Positions 1 through 7,448 of a stretch of 43,167 nt of DNA are shown one piece after another. Below the pieces are notes generated by a model. It searched no databases. It had not been told where the DNA came from and saw only the letters and a list, made by a program, of their open reading frames with translations. The stretch's first letter is position 1; every line of letters starts with the position of its first letter. Source of the DNA: Pseudomonadota bacterium (GTDB lineage Bacteria > Pseudomonadota > Alphaproteobacteria > Caulobacterales > Caulobacteraceae); assembly GCA_963205005.1 (NCBI GenBank), contig CAUJHW010000051.1:1-43167 (forward strand), given 5' to 3'. Position numbers and translations under genes: made by a program.

Positions 1-31
1 GGGATCCTGCCGGCGGTTGAATTCAAAAGGT

Positions 32-105
32 TGGAGCGGGTAGCGGGAATCGAACCCGCATCCTCAGCTTGGAAGGCTGCTGCACTACCATTGTGCTATA
101 CCCGC
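32..105 (-). tRNA. tRNA-Gly (anticodon TCC)
   Basis: Read on the minus strand this is a complete 74-nt cloverleaf with encoded CCA (plus-strand tgg at 32-34). The acceptor arm GCGGGTA pairs with TACCCGC, the T-loop is GGTTCGATTCC, and the anticodon loop CTTCCAA gives TCC, which reads GGA/GGG glycine codons. It lies about 56 nt downstream of tRNA-Tyr on the same strand and is probably co-transcribed with it. Confidence 0.96.
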
Positions 106-161
106 CAACAGCTGGCTGCGCGGGGCCGCCGCAACTCCTCAGGTTCACTCGCTCCGACGCG

Positions 162-248
162 TGGTGGGGGAAGTAGGACTCGAACCTACGAAGCCATTAC
201 AGCAGGGGATTTACAGTCCCCCCCCTTTGCCACTCGGGACATTCCCCC
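162..248 (-). tRNA. tRNA-Tyr (anticodon GTA)
   Basis: A minus-strand class II tRNA of 87 nt with encoded CCA. The acceptor arm GGGGGAA pairs with TTCCCCC, the anticodon loop contains GTA, and there is a long variable arm and a T-loop GGTTCGAGTCC. A Tyr-Gly tRNA pair is a common alphaproteobacterial arrangement that often continues into tuf and secE. That part, if present, would lie outside the left edge. Confidence 0.96.
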
Positions 249-374
249 AGCGCGCGGAGCCGTTCCGGGGCCTTTCGGAAAAGGCTTCCGCTTCGGGATA
301 AGAGGGGCGTAAAGCGCCGGTCTCTTAGGTCCAAAAGCAGGCGCCCACCGAGGGGGCCCCAAATCGGAGCGCGT

Positions 375-403
375 CTTATAGTGGCCTCGTCCCCCGAACG
401 CAA
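375..403 (-). promoter_or_regulatory. Probable promoter of the tRNA-Tyr/tRNA-Gly unit
   Basis: On the minus strand a -35 TTGCGT (plus 398-403) is followed by a 17-nt spacer and a -10 TATAAG (plus 375-380). This predicts a start near 368 and a leader of about 120 nt before tRNA-Tyr. The element overlaps the first codons of the divergent rlmB gene. It was assigned from sequence only, but the same architecture recurs before tRNA-Thr and metG in this window. Confidence 0.5.
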
Positions 404-1175
404 CGACGCCCGGAAGGGTCGTAAATTCCGGCCCCAGGGACGCCCTCACGGTCGACCGCAGGCCGCCTCCGATGAGTGGTTCTGGGGGTGGCACGCCGTG
501 GAGGCGGCGCTGGGCAATCCCCGGCGCGGGGAACCTCTGCACCTGATGGCCACAGCCGAGCGCGCCAAGCAGATCCAGGCGAAGTTCGGCCGAATCGCCG
601 CCCTCGAGATCGCCGACAATCATCAGATCGGCCAGAAGCTGCCCCAGGGCGCAGTCCACCAGGGCGTTGCCCTGCGCCCGGCGCCTCTGGACGAGATCGA
701 CCTTGCCGACTTCGAGCCGCGGCCCGGCGCCGTGGTGCTGATGCTGGATCAGGTGACCGACCCGCAGAACGTCGGCGCAATCCTGCGATCGGCCGCAGCC
801 TTCGGCGTCACCGGCGTGGTGCTGCAGGACCGCCATGCCCCCAAGCTGGCCGGCGCCCTGGCCAAGGCCGCCGCCGGCGCGGTGGACGCGATTCCCGTGG
901 CCCGCGTCGTGAACCTCTCCCGCGCCCTGGACGAACTGGGCAAGGCAGGCTGGCGGGCCGTGGGCCTGGCCGGCGAGGCCGACCGCGGCCTTCACGAGGT
1001 GCTGGATGGCGCGCCGACGGTGCTTGTGCTCGGCTCCGAGGGCGAAGGGATCCGTCGGCTGGTGTCGGAACACTGCGACGAGCTGGCGAAGATTCCAATG
1101 CCCGGCGGGTTCGAGAGCCTCAACGTCTCGGCTGCGGCGGCCATCGCCCTGTACGAGGCCGCACGCCCGCGCTGA
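381..1175 (+). CDS. rlmB: 23S rRNA (guanosine-2'-O-)-methyltransferase, RlmB/TrmH (SpoU) family
   Basis: A 264-residue cytoplasmic SpoU-type methyltransferase. The N-terminal tail (1-30) is basic. Residues 31-105 form the L30e-like RNA-binding domain (WFWGWHAVEAAL), and residues about 115-264 form the knotted SAM-binding domain. All three SpoU motifs are visible: DQVTDPQNVGAILRS at 123-137 with the conserved Asn and Arg, VLGSEGEGIRRL at 216-227, and PGGFESLNVSAAAAIALYEA near the end. The family methylates G2251 of 23S rRNA (E. coli numbering), using AdoMet. The only usable start is GTG at 381. A second SpoU protein lies at 40031-40843, so this one, with the full N-terminal domain, is the better RlmB candidate. 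Confidence 0.9.
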   Translation: MASSPERNDARKGRKFRPQGRPHGRPQAASDEWFWGWHAVEAALGNPRRGEPLHLMATAERAKQIQAKFGRIAALEIADNHQIGQKLPQGAVHQGVALRPAPLDEIDLADFEPRPGAVVLMLDQVTDPQNVGAILRSAAAFGVTGVVLQDRHAPKLAGALAKAAAGAVDAIPVARVVNLSRALDELGKAGWRAVGLAGEADRGLHEVLDGAPTVLVLGSEGEGIRRLVSEHCDELAKIPMPGGFESLNVSAAAAIALYEAARPR

Positions 1176-1240
1176 ATCGGCTTCCCGGCGGCGGGTGACA
1201 TTCATCAAGGCCCCCGTGATCGACGGGGCCATATCCGGAC

Positions 1241-2146
1241 ATGGGGGTTGGGGTTCCTTTGGACGCGTTTCCGGCAAGACTGCTTCTCGCGCTGAAAGCG
1301 CTGTCCACCAGTCGCGGTCGGCTGGCGGCTGAGCTGGCCGTGGACAAGTCGGTCATCAGCCGCTGGCTAAGCGGCCGGCAGACGCCCTCCGGCGAAAACC
1401 TTGCCAACCTAACTGCGCTCATTGCCGCCCGACGCCCCGGCTTCACGCTGCTGGACTGGGAAACGGACCTCGATTCCTTCCAGGCCCGCCTTGTCCCCCC
1501 CTCGGCCGCGACCGAAAGCCCCTACGGCGCCGTCGGCGGCTGGCTGCCTGACTCCGTTCTGGAAGAGGCCCGCACACTGACCTCTCTGCGCGGTCATGCC
1601 TACGAGGGGTTCTGGCGCACGACGCGACCGGCGATCAGCCTTCCGGGACGCTTCCTGCACGACCACGTCATGATACGCCGCGCGCCCAGTGGCTTCCTGT
1701 CGTTCCGGCTGCAGGTAGAAGACATGCGCTTCGAAGGCTGGGCCTTCCCGACCCAGACACAGCTGTTCGCCCTCGCCGTCGACCCGGGCACCGGCATCTT
1801 CATCTTCGGCATCTTCAACGCCGTGATCCGCAACCGCGCCGAGGTGCTGGACGGCCTGACCATGACCATACAGCGGGCGGGCGGCGGCTCGCCTGTCGCC
1901 GGCGCGATCCTGATGAACCGTATCGGTGAGCTGACCGGGGACGTGCCGGCCGACGAGGCGACTTATCGCGACCTCGCCCGCACACCCCCGCTGGCCCCTG
2001 AAGGCGAAGTCCCGCCAGAGGTCCAGAGCCACCTCTTCCGCGACTTCGGCCCTTCAGCGCTGGCTGCCGGCGGCATGGCGCTGCTGGCGATGCCCTTTGC
2101 CAGTTCGTTGTCCCGCGGCCCTCTGGTGGAGCCGGACAGTCCCTGA
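1241..2146 (+). CDS. Helix-turn-helix (XRE-like) domain protein with unrecognised C-terminal domain
   Basis: A 301-residue protein. Residues about 13-60 form an XRE/Cro-type helix-turn-helix: LAAELAVDKSVISRWLSGRQTP is the DNA-recognition part, followed by helices reminiscent of plasmid/phage repressors. The remaining 230 residues contain a mixed alpha/beta stretch (about 100-225) that I do not recognise. There is a weakly hydrophobic segment near the C-terminus (SALAAGGMALLAMPFASSL), possibly a tail anchor. The start could be ATG 1241 or TTG 1259; neither has a strong ribosome site. A probable transcription regulator or DNA-binding sensor; its target is unknown. Confidence 0.72.
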   Translation: MGVGVPLDAFPARLLLALKALSTSRGRLAAELAVDKSVISRWLSGRQTPSGENLANLTALIAARRPGFTLLDWETDLDSFQARLVPPSAATESPYGAVGGWLPDSVLEEARTLTSLRGHAYEGFWRTTRPAISLPGRFLHDHVMIRRAPSGFLSFRLQVEDMRFEGWAFPTQTQLFALAVDPGTGIFIFGIFNAVIRNRAEVLDGLTMTIQRAGGGSPVAGAILMNRIGELTGDVPADEATYRDLARTPPLAPEGEVPPEVQSHLFRDFGPSALAAGGMALLAMPFASSLSRGPLVEPDSP

Positions 2147-2222
2147 GCGGACGGGGTTCGCCTGAGGCGCGAAAACGCAACAGGACGCAACAAGTCGAAG
2201 GCCGCCGCGTCTCCCGGCAAGA

Positions 2223-2255
2223 CCAGGACTGGCGAATAACTCCGCTCAGTCCTGG
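2223..2255 (+). repeat. Inverted repeat CCAGGACTG / CAGTCCTGG
   Basis: A perfect 9-bp inverted repeat (2223-2231 and 2247-2255) with a 15-nt loop lies between the HTH gene and the small ORF at 2265. The right arm overlaps the first two bases of that ORF's GGAGG ribosome site (2254-2258). As RNA it could partly mask the site; as DNA it could be an operator, or a weak terminator for the upstream gene. There is no T-run. Confidence 0.5.
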
Positions 2256-2264
2256 AGGGGCCAC

Positions 2265-2366
2265 ATGCCCAAGTCACTCGGCGCCGGCGGCGCCCTGAGC
2301 GGTTGCGACATCAGACGCTCCTTCAGCTTGTCCGGCCAGACGCCGCTCACGGAGTTCCTGAAATGA
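2265..2366 (+). CDS. Small ORF (33 aa), translationally coupled to the PEP-CTERM gene
   Basis: ATG at 2265 follows a good ribosome site (GGAGGGG at 2254-2260). The frame runs 33 codons and stops at TGA 2364-2366, which overlaps the ATG (2363) of the PEP-CTERM gene as ATGA. The product (begins MPKSLGAGGALSG) resembles nothing I know. It may be a leader peptide that delivers ribosomes to the next start. The ribosome site and exact overlap support it. The short length and lack of a recognisable family mean that a chance ORF cannot be excluded. Confidence 0.4.
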   Translation: MPKSLGAGGALSGCDIRRSFSLSGQTPLTEFLK

Positions 2367-3052
2367 AACTGCTGCACATCGCCTTCGCCGCCGCCGCCCT
2401 GTCCTGGGCAGGCGCCGCCCAGGCCGGCCCCAGCGTAACGGTCTATGACGACCACGCCGCCTTCTCCGCCCTTGGCGCAATCACCCAGGTGACGAACTTC
2501 GACTCCTACAACGAGAACGACTTCACCGTCGTGGGCGACCCCCTCACCGTTGGGCATCTCAGCATCGAGAGCGAATACACCGGGGTCTTCGGCAAGCAGT
2601 CCTACCAGATCGTCCGCAACGGCCTGGCCAACGACTACGCCACGAACCTGACGGTCACGATCGACCAGCCCGGGTTCAACCTCTTTTCCTACGCCATCGG
2701 CGCGATCGGCGGGAATGCGTACGTCACGGTGAGTCTCTACACAAACAACGGTTTTGCCTACGCCTATGGGGTGAAGCCCTTTCCGGCGCAGGAGGGATAC
2801 AAGTTCCAGGGCCTGCTGGCCCCGGATGGCGAGTACTTCACCAAGGCGATTTTCCATCCGAACGACGACCAGACCTATCCGGCCTTTTCCGAGTTCGAAC
2901 TCGGCTACACCACGAGCGGCTGCAATTCGCCCACCTGCTCGGGCGGCGGCGCTGTGCCGGAACCCTCGGTGTGGGGCCTCATGATCCTGGGTTTCGGAGC
3001 CACGGGCGCGGCGCTTCGGCGTCGTCGTGGACGGGTCGAAGTCCTCGCATGA
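2363..3052 (+). CDS. PEP-CTERM sorting domain-containing exported protein
   Basis: 229 residues from ATG 2363. An N-terminal Sec signal (MKLLHIAFAAAALSWAGAAQA, cleavage after AQA) is followed by a beta-rich extracellular body with a two-cysteine loop (GCNSPTC). The C-terminus is a classic PEP-CTERM signal: VPEPSVW at 198-204, a hydrophobic stretch, then a run of arginines. The family is exported and usually processed by an exosortase, often linked to surface polysaccharide. No exosortase is in this window. The frame is open upstream to 2303, but the signal peptide fixes the start at 2363, which overlaps the small ORF's stop. Confidence 0.85.
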   Translation: MKLLHIAFAAAALSWAGAAQAGPSVTVYDDHAAFSALGAITQVTNFDSYNENDFTVVGDPLTVGHLSIESEYTGVFGKQSYQIVRNGLANDYATNLTVTIDQPGFNLFSYAIGAIGGNAYVTVSLYTNNGFAYAYGVKPFPAQEGYKFQGLLAPDGEYFTKAIFHPNDDQTYPAFSEFELGYTTSGCNSPTCSGGGAVPEPSVWGLMILGFGATGAALRRRRGRVEVLA

Positions 3053-3177
3053 CCCTCCGCGGCGGCCGGGTGCGGTCCCCCGACCGCCCCGGCAACCGCC
3101 GCCGCCGCCCAATCCGTGACCGACCAGAAGCGCCTTCGGTATTGCAGCCAGGCGCCCACTGACGCATTGAGGCGGTG

Positions 3178-3891
3178 ATGCTTGAAGCCATGTTCAATCC
3201 GTCCGCCCTCGCCGCGCTTCTCCAGGTGCTGATGATCGACCTGGTCCTGGCCGGCGATAACGCCGTTGCCGTCGGCCTGGCCGCGGGCGGCCTTCCAGAG
3301 GCCCAGCGCAAGAAGGCCATTCTCTGGGGCCTGATCGCGGCAGTGGTGATCCGCATCGGCTTCGCGCTGATCACGACACAGCTGCTGAGCGTCATCGGCC
3401 TGCTCTTCGCTGGCGGGCTCTTGCTCCTGTGGGTCTGCTGGAAGATGTGGCGCGAGCTGCGCGACCAGGCCCAGGCCGACGAGATCGCGTCGGCCGCGGC
3501 CATGGACGACGATCCGACCACGATCCCGAACGTGAAGCCGGCGAAGTCCTTCCGCGACGCCTTCCTGCAGATCCTGATCGCCGACATCTCGATGTCGCTG
3601 GACAACGTGCTGGCCGTGGCCGGCGCGGCCCGGGAGCATCCGGGTGTGCTGGTGTTCGGTCTGCTCATGTCCATCGCGCTGATGGGCATCGCGGCCAGCT
3701 GGATCGCCCGCCTGCTGCACCGCTATCGCTGGATCGGCTACATCGGCCTTGCGATCGTGCTGTACGTCGCCCTGCATATGATGTGGCAGGGCCACCAGCA
3801 GGTGATCGAAGACCTGGGTCATACGGCGCAGTACAACTCCATCGTCCCTGACTTCATGGACATCCGGCCTGAGGCGCCGGCGGCACACTAG
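3178..3891 (+). CDS. TerC/YjbE family integral membrane protein
   Basis: About 237 residues with seven or so hydrophobic segments. The two family repeats are visible: MIDLVLAGDNAVAVGLAAG near residue 20 and ADISMSLDNVLAVAGAA near 140. Each has conserved Asp residues in the membrane, as expected for TerC/LysE-superfamily transporters. Relatives have been linked to manganese export, tellurite resistance and metal loading of exported proteins; the substrate here is unknown. ATG 3178 has GAGG at 3168-3171, while GTG 3175 is directly upstream. I looked in 3053-3174 for a yybP-ykoY manganese riboswitch and saw none. The gene is convergent with metG, 4 nt apart. Confidence 0.85.
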   Translation: MLEAMFNPSALAALLQVLMIDLVLAGDNAVAVGLAAGGLPEAQRKKAILWGLIAAVVIRIGFALITTQLLSVIGLLFAGGLLLLWVCWKMWRELRDQAQADEIASAAAMDDDPTTIPNVKPAKSFRDAFLQILIADISMSLDNVLAVAGAAREHPGVLVFGLLMSIALMGIAASWIARLLHRYRWIGYIGLAIVLYVALHMMWQGHQQVIEDLGHTAQYNSIVPDFMDIRPEAPAAH

Positions 3892-3895
3892 GCGG

Positions 3896-5713
3896 CTAGG
3901 CGGCCACGGAGTCCGGCCCGCCGAAACGCTCGCGCCATTCGGCGACCTGCGCATCCTCGACCTTGCGGAACAGCACTTCCGGCGCGGAGATCGCCCGGCC
4001 CGGAGGCAGGATGTCCAGCGCGCTGACGCCTTCCAGCGACGGCCAGGTTCCGGGGAACGGCTCGCCCAGGGCCAGCGAGATCTTCTCCGCCGCGAACGGA
4101 ATGAACGGCTCGGAGACCTTTGCGAAAAGGGCCGCCAGGTTCAGGCCGTTACGCACGGCCACCGCGGCGCGTTCACGGTCGGTCTTGATGGCCGTCCAGG
4201 GCGCGGCCTCGGTCAGGTACTGGTTGCCCAGCACCCACAGCTGGCGCAGCGCCTGGGCGGACTTGCGGAACTCGCGGTCCTCCATGAAGCCTGTCAGCTC
4301 GCGCAGCTTGGCCAGGACGTCGGCGTGCAGCTTGTCGTCCAGCGCGCCCGGCGCGCCGCCCTCCGGCACGATCCTGTCGAAGCGGGTCTCGGTGAACTTG
4401 CAGATGCGGTTGACGAAGTTGCCCAGCACGTCGGCCAGGTCGGCGTTGACCTGGGCCTGGAACTGCTCCCAGCCGAAGGTCGCATCCGAGCTCTCCGGCA
4501 CATTGGCCATCACCCACCAGCGCCAGTAGTCCGCGGGCAACAGCTCCAGCGCGTGATCCATGAACACGCCCCGGCCCTGCGAGGTCGAGAACTTGCCGCC
4601 GTAATAGTCCAGCCAGTTGAAGCCCTTGAGCTCGTCGACCAGCTTCCAGGGGGCGTTGTTGCTGACCGACCAGCGGCCGGAGGCATCCACGGTCTCGTTC
4701 ACGCCCATAAGGGTGCACGGGAAGCCCACCGTGTGGAATGGCACGTTGTCCTTGCCCATGAACTGGACGTACTTCACGTCGGCGGCGGCGGGCTGGCGCC
4801 ACCAGCGCTCCCAGGCCGCGTCGTCGGCGGGCCCCTGCCCGGCCTCGGCGGCGCGGGCGTCGGCCCACTCCCAGGTGGCGGCGATGTACTCGATCGGCGC
4901 GTCGTACCAGACGTAGAACACCTTGCCGGCGAGCCCCTCGATGTCCGGGGTCTGGCCCTCGGGGTTCGGGCCCCATTCGAAGGCGTTGACCGGAACGCCC
5001 CAGGCCAGGTCGCGGGTGATCCCACGGTCCTGCAGCCCCTCGTCCAGCCACTTCAGCGCGATGGAGGTCACCAGCAGCGGCCAGTCGCCGCGCTTGCCTT
5101 CGATCCAGCCGCGCAGCTTGTCCGAGAACAGGCTCTGGCGAAGGAACAGGTGCTTGGAATCGCGGATCTCGATGTCGGTTGAGCCGGACACCGCCGAACG
5201 CGGGTTCAGGAGATCGGCCGGGTCGAGAACCCGTGTGCAGTTCTCACACTGGTCGCCCCGCGCCGCTTCATAGCCGCAGTGCGGACAGGTCCCGACCACG
5301 TAGCGATCCGGAAGGAAGCGCTGGTCGGCGTTGGAATAGACCTGCTGGGTCACCCGCTCCTCGATGAAGCCGGCCTCCCAGAGCTGCTGCGCGAAGCGCT
5401 GCGTCAGCCGATGGTTCTGCGGCGAGGACGAACGGCCGAAGTGGTCCCACGACAGGCCGAAGCGCCGGCCGAGGTCAGCCTGGACGTCGTGCGCCCGGGC
5501 GCAGAACGTCGCCGGATCGAGCCCGGCCTCCGCGGCGGCGAGTTCGGTCGGCGTGCCATGCTCGTCTGTGGCGCAGATATAGAGCGTCTCGCGGCCCCTC
5601 GCCCGCTGGAAGCGCGCATAGACATCGGCGGGCAGCATGGAGCCCGCGAGGGTCCCCAGGTGCTTGATCCCGTTGATGTAAGGCAGGGCCGAGGTGATGA
5701 GGATGCGGGACAT
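3896..5713 (-). CDS. metG: Methionyl-tRNA synthetase
   Basis: A 605-residue class I aminoacyl-tRNA synthetase that charges tRNA-Met. The HIGH-type motif is HLGT (18-21). A zinc knuckle has the pattern C-X2-C-X9-C-X2-C (C143, C146, C156, C159). The KMSKS-equivalent is KFSTS (374-378), where Thr replaces the usual second lysine. The anticodon-binding helical domain follows from about 420. There is no C-terminal EMAP/Trbp111 extension. The short KFSTSQ form is known in a subset of bacterial MetRS. ATG at 5713 has a well-formed promoter just upstream (5743-5770). The essential gene stands alone on its strand. Confidence 0.96.
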   Translation of the reverse strand: MSRILITSALPYINGIKHLGTLAGSMLPADVYARFQRARGRETLYICATDEHGTPTELAAAEAGLDPATFCARAHDVQADLGRRFGLSWDHFGRSSSPQNHRLTQRFAQQLWEAGFIEERVTQQVYSNADQRFLPDRYVVGTCPHCGYEAARGDQCENCTRVLDPADLLNPRSAVSGSTDIEIRDSKHLFLRQSLFSDKLRGWIEGKRGDWPLLVTSIALKWLDEGLQDRGITRDLAWGVPVNAFEWGPNPEGQTPDIEGLAGKVFYVWYDAPIEYIAATWEWADARAAEAGQGPADDAAWERWWRQPAAADVKYVQFMGKDNVPFHTVGFPCTLMGVNETVDASGRWSVSNNAPWKLVDELKGFNWLDYYGGKFSTSQGRGVFMDHALELLPADYWRWWVMANVPESSDATFGWEQFQAQVNADLADVLGNFVNRICKFTETRFDRIVPEGGAPGALDDKLHADVLAKLRELTGFMEDREFRKSAQALRQLWVLGNQYLTEAAPWTAIKTDRERAAVAVRNGLNLAALFAKVSEPFIPFAAEKISLALGEPFPGTWPSLEGVSALDILPPGRAISAPEVLFRKVEDAQVAEWRERFGGPDSVAA

Positions 5714-5742
5714 GGGCCGTCAGTGAATTTGCGGAAGCGGGG

Positions 5743-5770
5743 CTTATAGGCCGCCACGGGAGTTCGCCAA
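5743..5770 (-). promoter_or_regulatory. Probable metG promoter
   Basis: On the minus strand -35 TTGGCG (plus 5765-5770), a 16-nt spacer and -10 TATAAG (plus 5743-5748) predict transcription from about 5736, some 23 nt before the metG ATG. The -35/-10 pair closely matches the elements before tRNA-Thr and tRNA-Tyr here, consistent with a housekeeping sigma factor. Sequence inference only. Confidence 0.55.
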
Positions 5771-5891
5771 AGTGCGCCGCGCAAGAAATGCTCGCCAAAC
5801 GCTGCCATCGGCGCAAACTCCACCATGTGGGGCGCTGGCGGCAGCCCTTGAGTCCACAAGAACCAGGCCGCCGGGAAATGGGAGAATACGC

Positions 5892-6353
5892 ATGCTGCGT
5901 AAGGTCTTTGTGGCGGTGGGCGCGCTTGCCTGCCTCTCGCTCGCCGCCTGTGGGGAGAAGCCGGCGGCCGATGCCGCGGCCACAGCCCCGGCGCCGAAGA
6001 AGTACTTCGGTCGCGAGGCGCCGCTCTATGCCGGGCAGGAGAAGGTCGAATCGATCACCGCCGGCTCGATCGAGGCCGGTCCGGGCGGTGGTGTGATCCT
6101 GAAGGCTTCCGGGATCACCGACGGCGCCGGCTGGACCCAGGCCGGCTTCCTGCCTCGGATCTATGCCGGCAAGGCCCCGGACGGAATCTACGAAGTGGAC
6201 GTGGTGGCCCAGAAGCCGACGACGCCCGGTGCGGCGGGTCCCACGCCGGTCGAGGTCAAGGGTGACTGGTCAAAGTACACCGACGGCCGGGTAAAGGGCG
6301 TGAAGTACATCTCCAAGACCAACGAGATCGTGGCGATGCTGCCCGCCAAGTAG
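5892..6353 (+). CDS. Small predicted lipoprotein, function unknown
   Basis: 153 residues from ATG 5892, with GGGAG about 8 nt upstream. The N-terminus is a lipoprotein signal, MLRKVFVAVG followed by a hydrophobic stretch, with lipobox LAAC and Cys20 as the anchor residue. The mature part has an Ala/Pro linker, then a domain with YAGQEKVESITAG and repeated Gly-rich turns. It looks beta-rich, and I do not recognise the family. The frame is open back to 5772, but the signal peptide sets the start. The gene is convergent with the DUF5666-like gene, with a strong hairpin between them. Confidence 0.7.
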   Translation: MLRKVFVAVGALACLSLAACGEKPAADAAATAPAPKKYFGREAPLYAGQEKVESITAGSIEAGPGGGVILKASGITDGAGWTQAGFLPRIYAGKAPDGIYEVDVVAQKPTTPGAAGPTPVEVKGDWSKYTDGRVKGVKYISKTNEIVAMLPAK

Positions 6354-6359
6354 GACGCC

Positions 6360-6389
6360 GCCGTCCCTCCGCGAGCGCGGGGGGACGGC
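6360..6389. terminator. Hairpin between convergent genes
   Basis: GCCGTCCCTCCGCG pairs with CGCGGGGGGACGGC (one G-U), a very stable stem just after the lipoprotein stop and before the DUF5666-like stop. There is no T-tract on either side, so it may act in both directions as a weak or Rho-assisted terminator. Confidence 0.45.
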
Positions 6390-6396
6390 TGTCCGG

Positions 6397-7002
6397 CTAC
6401 ATCGCCGGCTTGGCGCCGTTTTCGCCGATCGAGATCGAACCGGCCATCAGCTGACCCGCCGATGTCTTCTGCACCACCATGAACACCGGGATGCCCGGCT
6501 TCACCTGGGCGCGGGTTCCGCCGGCGATCTGCACGATCGGCACGTTGGCGGGCACAGTGATCTTCCGCTTGCCGTAGGAATAGGACACCTCCAGCTGGCG
6601 GCTGCCCTTCTTGCCGGCGACGACCTGGCCGACGGTGCCGTTGGTCATCATCGAACCCTTCTTCAGGTCCCAGCCATAGTGGCCTTCGCCCATCTTCACG
6701 CCGGGCGGGAAGACGTGGACTTCCAGTGACTTGCCGGTTCCATCCTTCTTCGGCATCTCGGCGGTGCCGATAAAGCTGCCCGGCTGGATCGCATCGACCG
6801 TCACAGGCTTCATCACCGCCACGCTCCAGTTGGGGGTCAGCCCCACCTTCTGGACGCCGCCCTTCTCGCCCTTCACGGTCACGGAGCCCGCGTCGATCGC
6901 CGTGACCACGCCGCGGACCACACTGGGCGCCGCGGGTGTCTGAGCCTGGGCCGCCCCCGCCACGAGGGTCACGGCCGCAAACGCCATCGCCATCTTCTTC
7001 AT
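6397..7002 (-). CDS. Exported protein with DUF5666-like repeats
   Basis: 201 residues. A Sec signal peptide (MKKMAMAFAAVTLVAGAAQA, then QT) is followed by OB-like beta modules. The first starts at about residue 28 (VRGVVTAIDAGSVTVKGEKGG), a pattern typical of DUF5666-type periplasmic proteins. Later segments (NGTVGQVVAGKKGSRQLEVSY and VPIVQIAGGTRAQVKPG) repeat the same theme. No catalytic motif is visible. It is probably a soluble periplasmic protein. The next gene on the strand, DUF486, lies 22 nt upstream, so they may share a transcript. The function is unknown. Confidence 0.7.
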   Translation of the reverse strand: MKKMAMAFAAVTLVAGAAQAQTPAAPSVVRGVVTAIDAGSVTVKGEKGGVQKVGLTPNWSVAVMKPVTVDAIQPGSFIGTAEMPKKDGTGKSLEVHVFPPGVKMGEGHYGWDLKKGSMMTNGTVGQVVAGKKGSRQLEVSYSYGKRKITVPANVPIVQIAGGTRAQVKPGIPVFMVVQKTSAGQLMAGSISIGENGAKPAM

Positions 7003-7024
7003 CGGATACCTTCCCTGTCGCCGC

Positions 7025-7378
7025 CTACAGCGGACCCTTGAAGACGAACCATGCGCCCAAGGCGATGAACCCGAAGCCTACGCCGTGGTTCAGGGTCAAC
7101 CGTTCCCCAAGGTAAGCGACCGAGAAAACGGCAAAAACCGCCAGGGTGATGACTTCCTGCATCGCCTTCAGTTCGGCCGGATCATAAACGGCCCTGCCGA
7201 TCCGGTTGGCGGGCACCGCCAGCCAGTACTCGAAGAAGGCGATCCCCCAGCTGACCAGGACGATGATCCACAGCGGTTTGTGCTCGACCTTGAGGTGACC
7301 ATACCAGGCAAAGGTCATGAACACGTTCGATGCGACGAGCATCAGGACAGGAACGATCGCGGTCCATGGAGCAGACAT
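7025..7378 (-). CDS. DMT-family small membrane protein (DUF486)
   Basis: 117 residues from ATG 7378 (an alternative ATG at 7384 adds two). There are four transmembrane helices; the last two contain AVFSVAYLGERLTLNHGVGF, typical of the DUF486/DMT small-multidrug-like family. These are distant relatives of EmrE-type transporters with no established substrate. The open frame extends 49 residues further upstream but has no membrane character there and would run into the divergent polyamine gene, so I reject that start. The gene is divergent from the polyamine importer operon. Confidence 0.8.
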   Translation of the reverse strand: MSAPWTAIVPVLMLVASNVFMTFAWYGHLKVEHKPLWIIVLVSWGIAFFEYWLAVPANRIGRAVYDPAELKAMQEVITLAVFAVFSVAYLGERLTLNHGVGFGFIALGAWFVFKGPL

Positions 7379-7448
7379 CGGCATTTCGGACTTAACGTTG
7401 AGGGGCGGAGACCTATAACTGCATCTGCAAATCGGGGGGACCAGCAGT

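Noticed and set aside
186..1277. Long minus-strand frame over rlmB and tRNA-Tyr
   Set aside because: It crosses a tRNA gene and the rlmB gene, and has no recognisable domain.
3053..3174. Possible manganese (yybP-ykoY) riboswitch before the TerC gene
   Set aside because: The conserved GGGGAGUAG and the second conserved loop are absent; only GC-rich spacer is seen.
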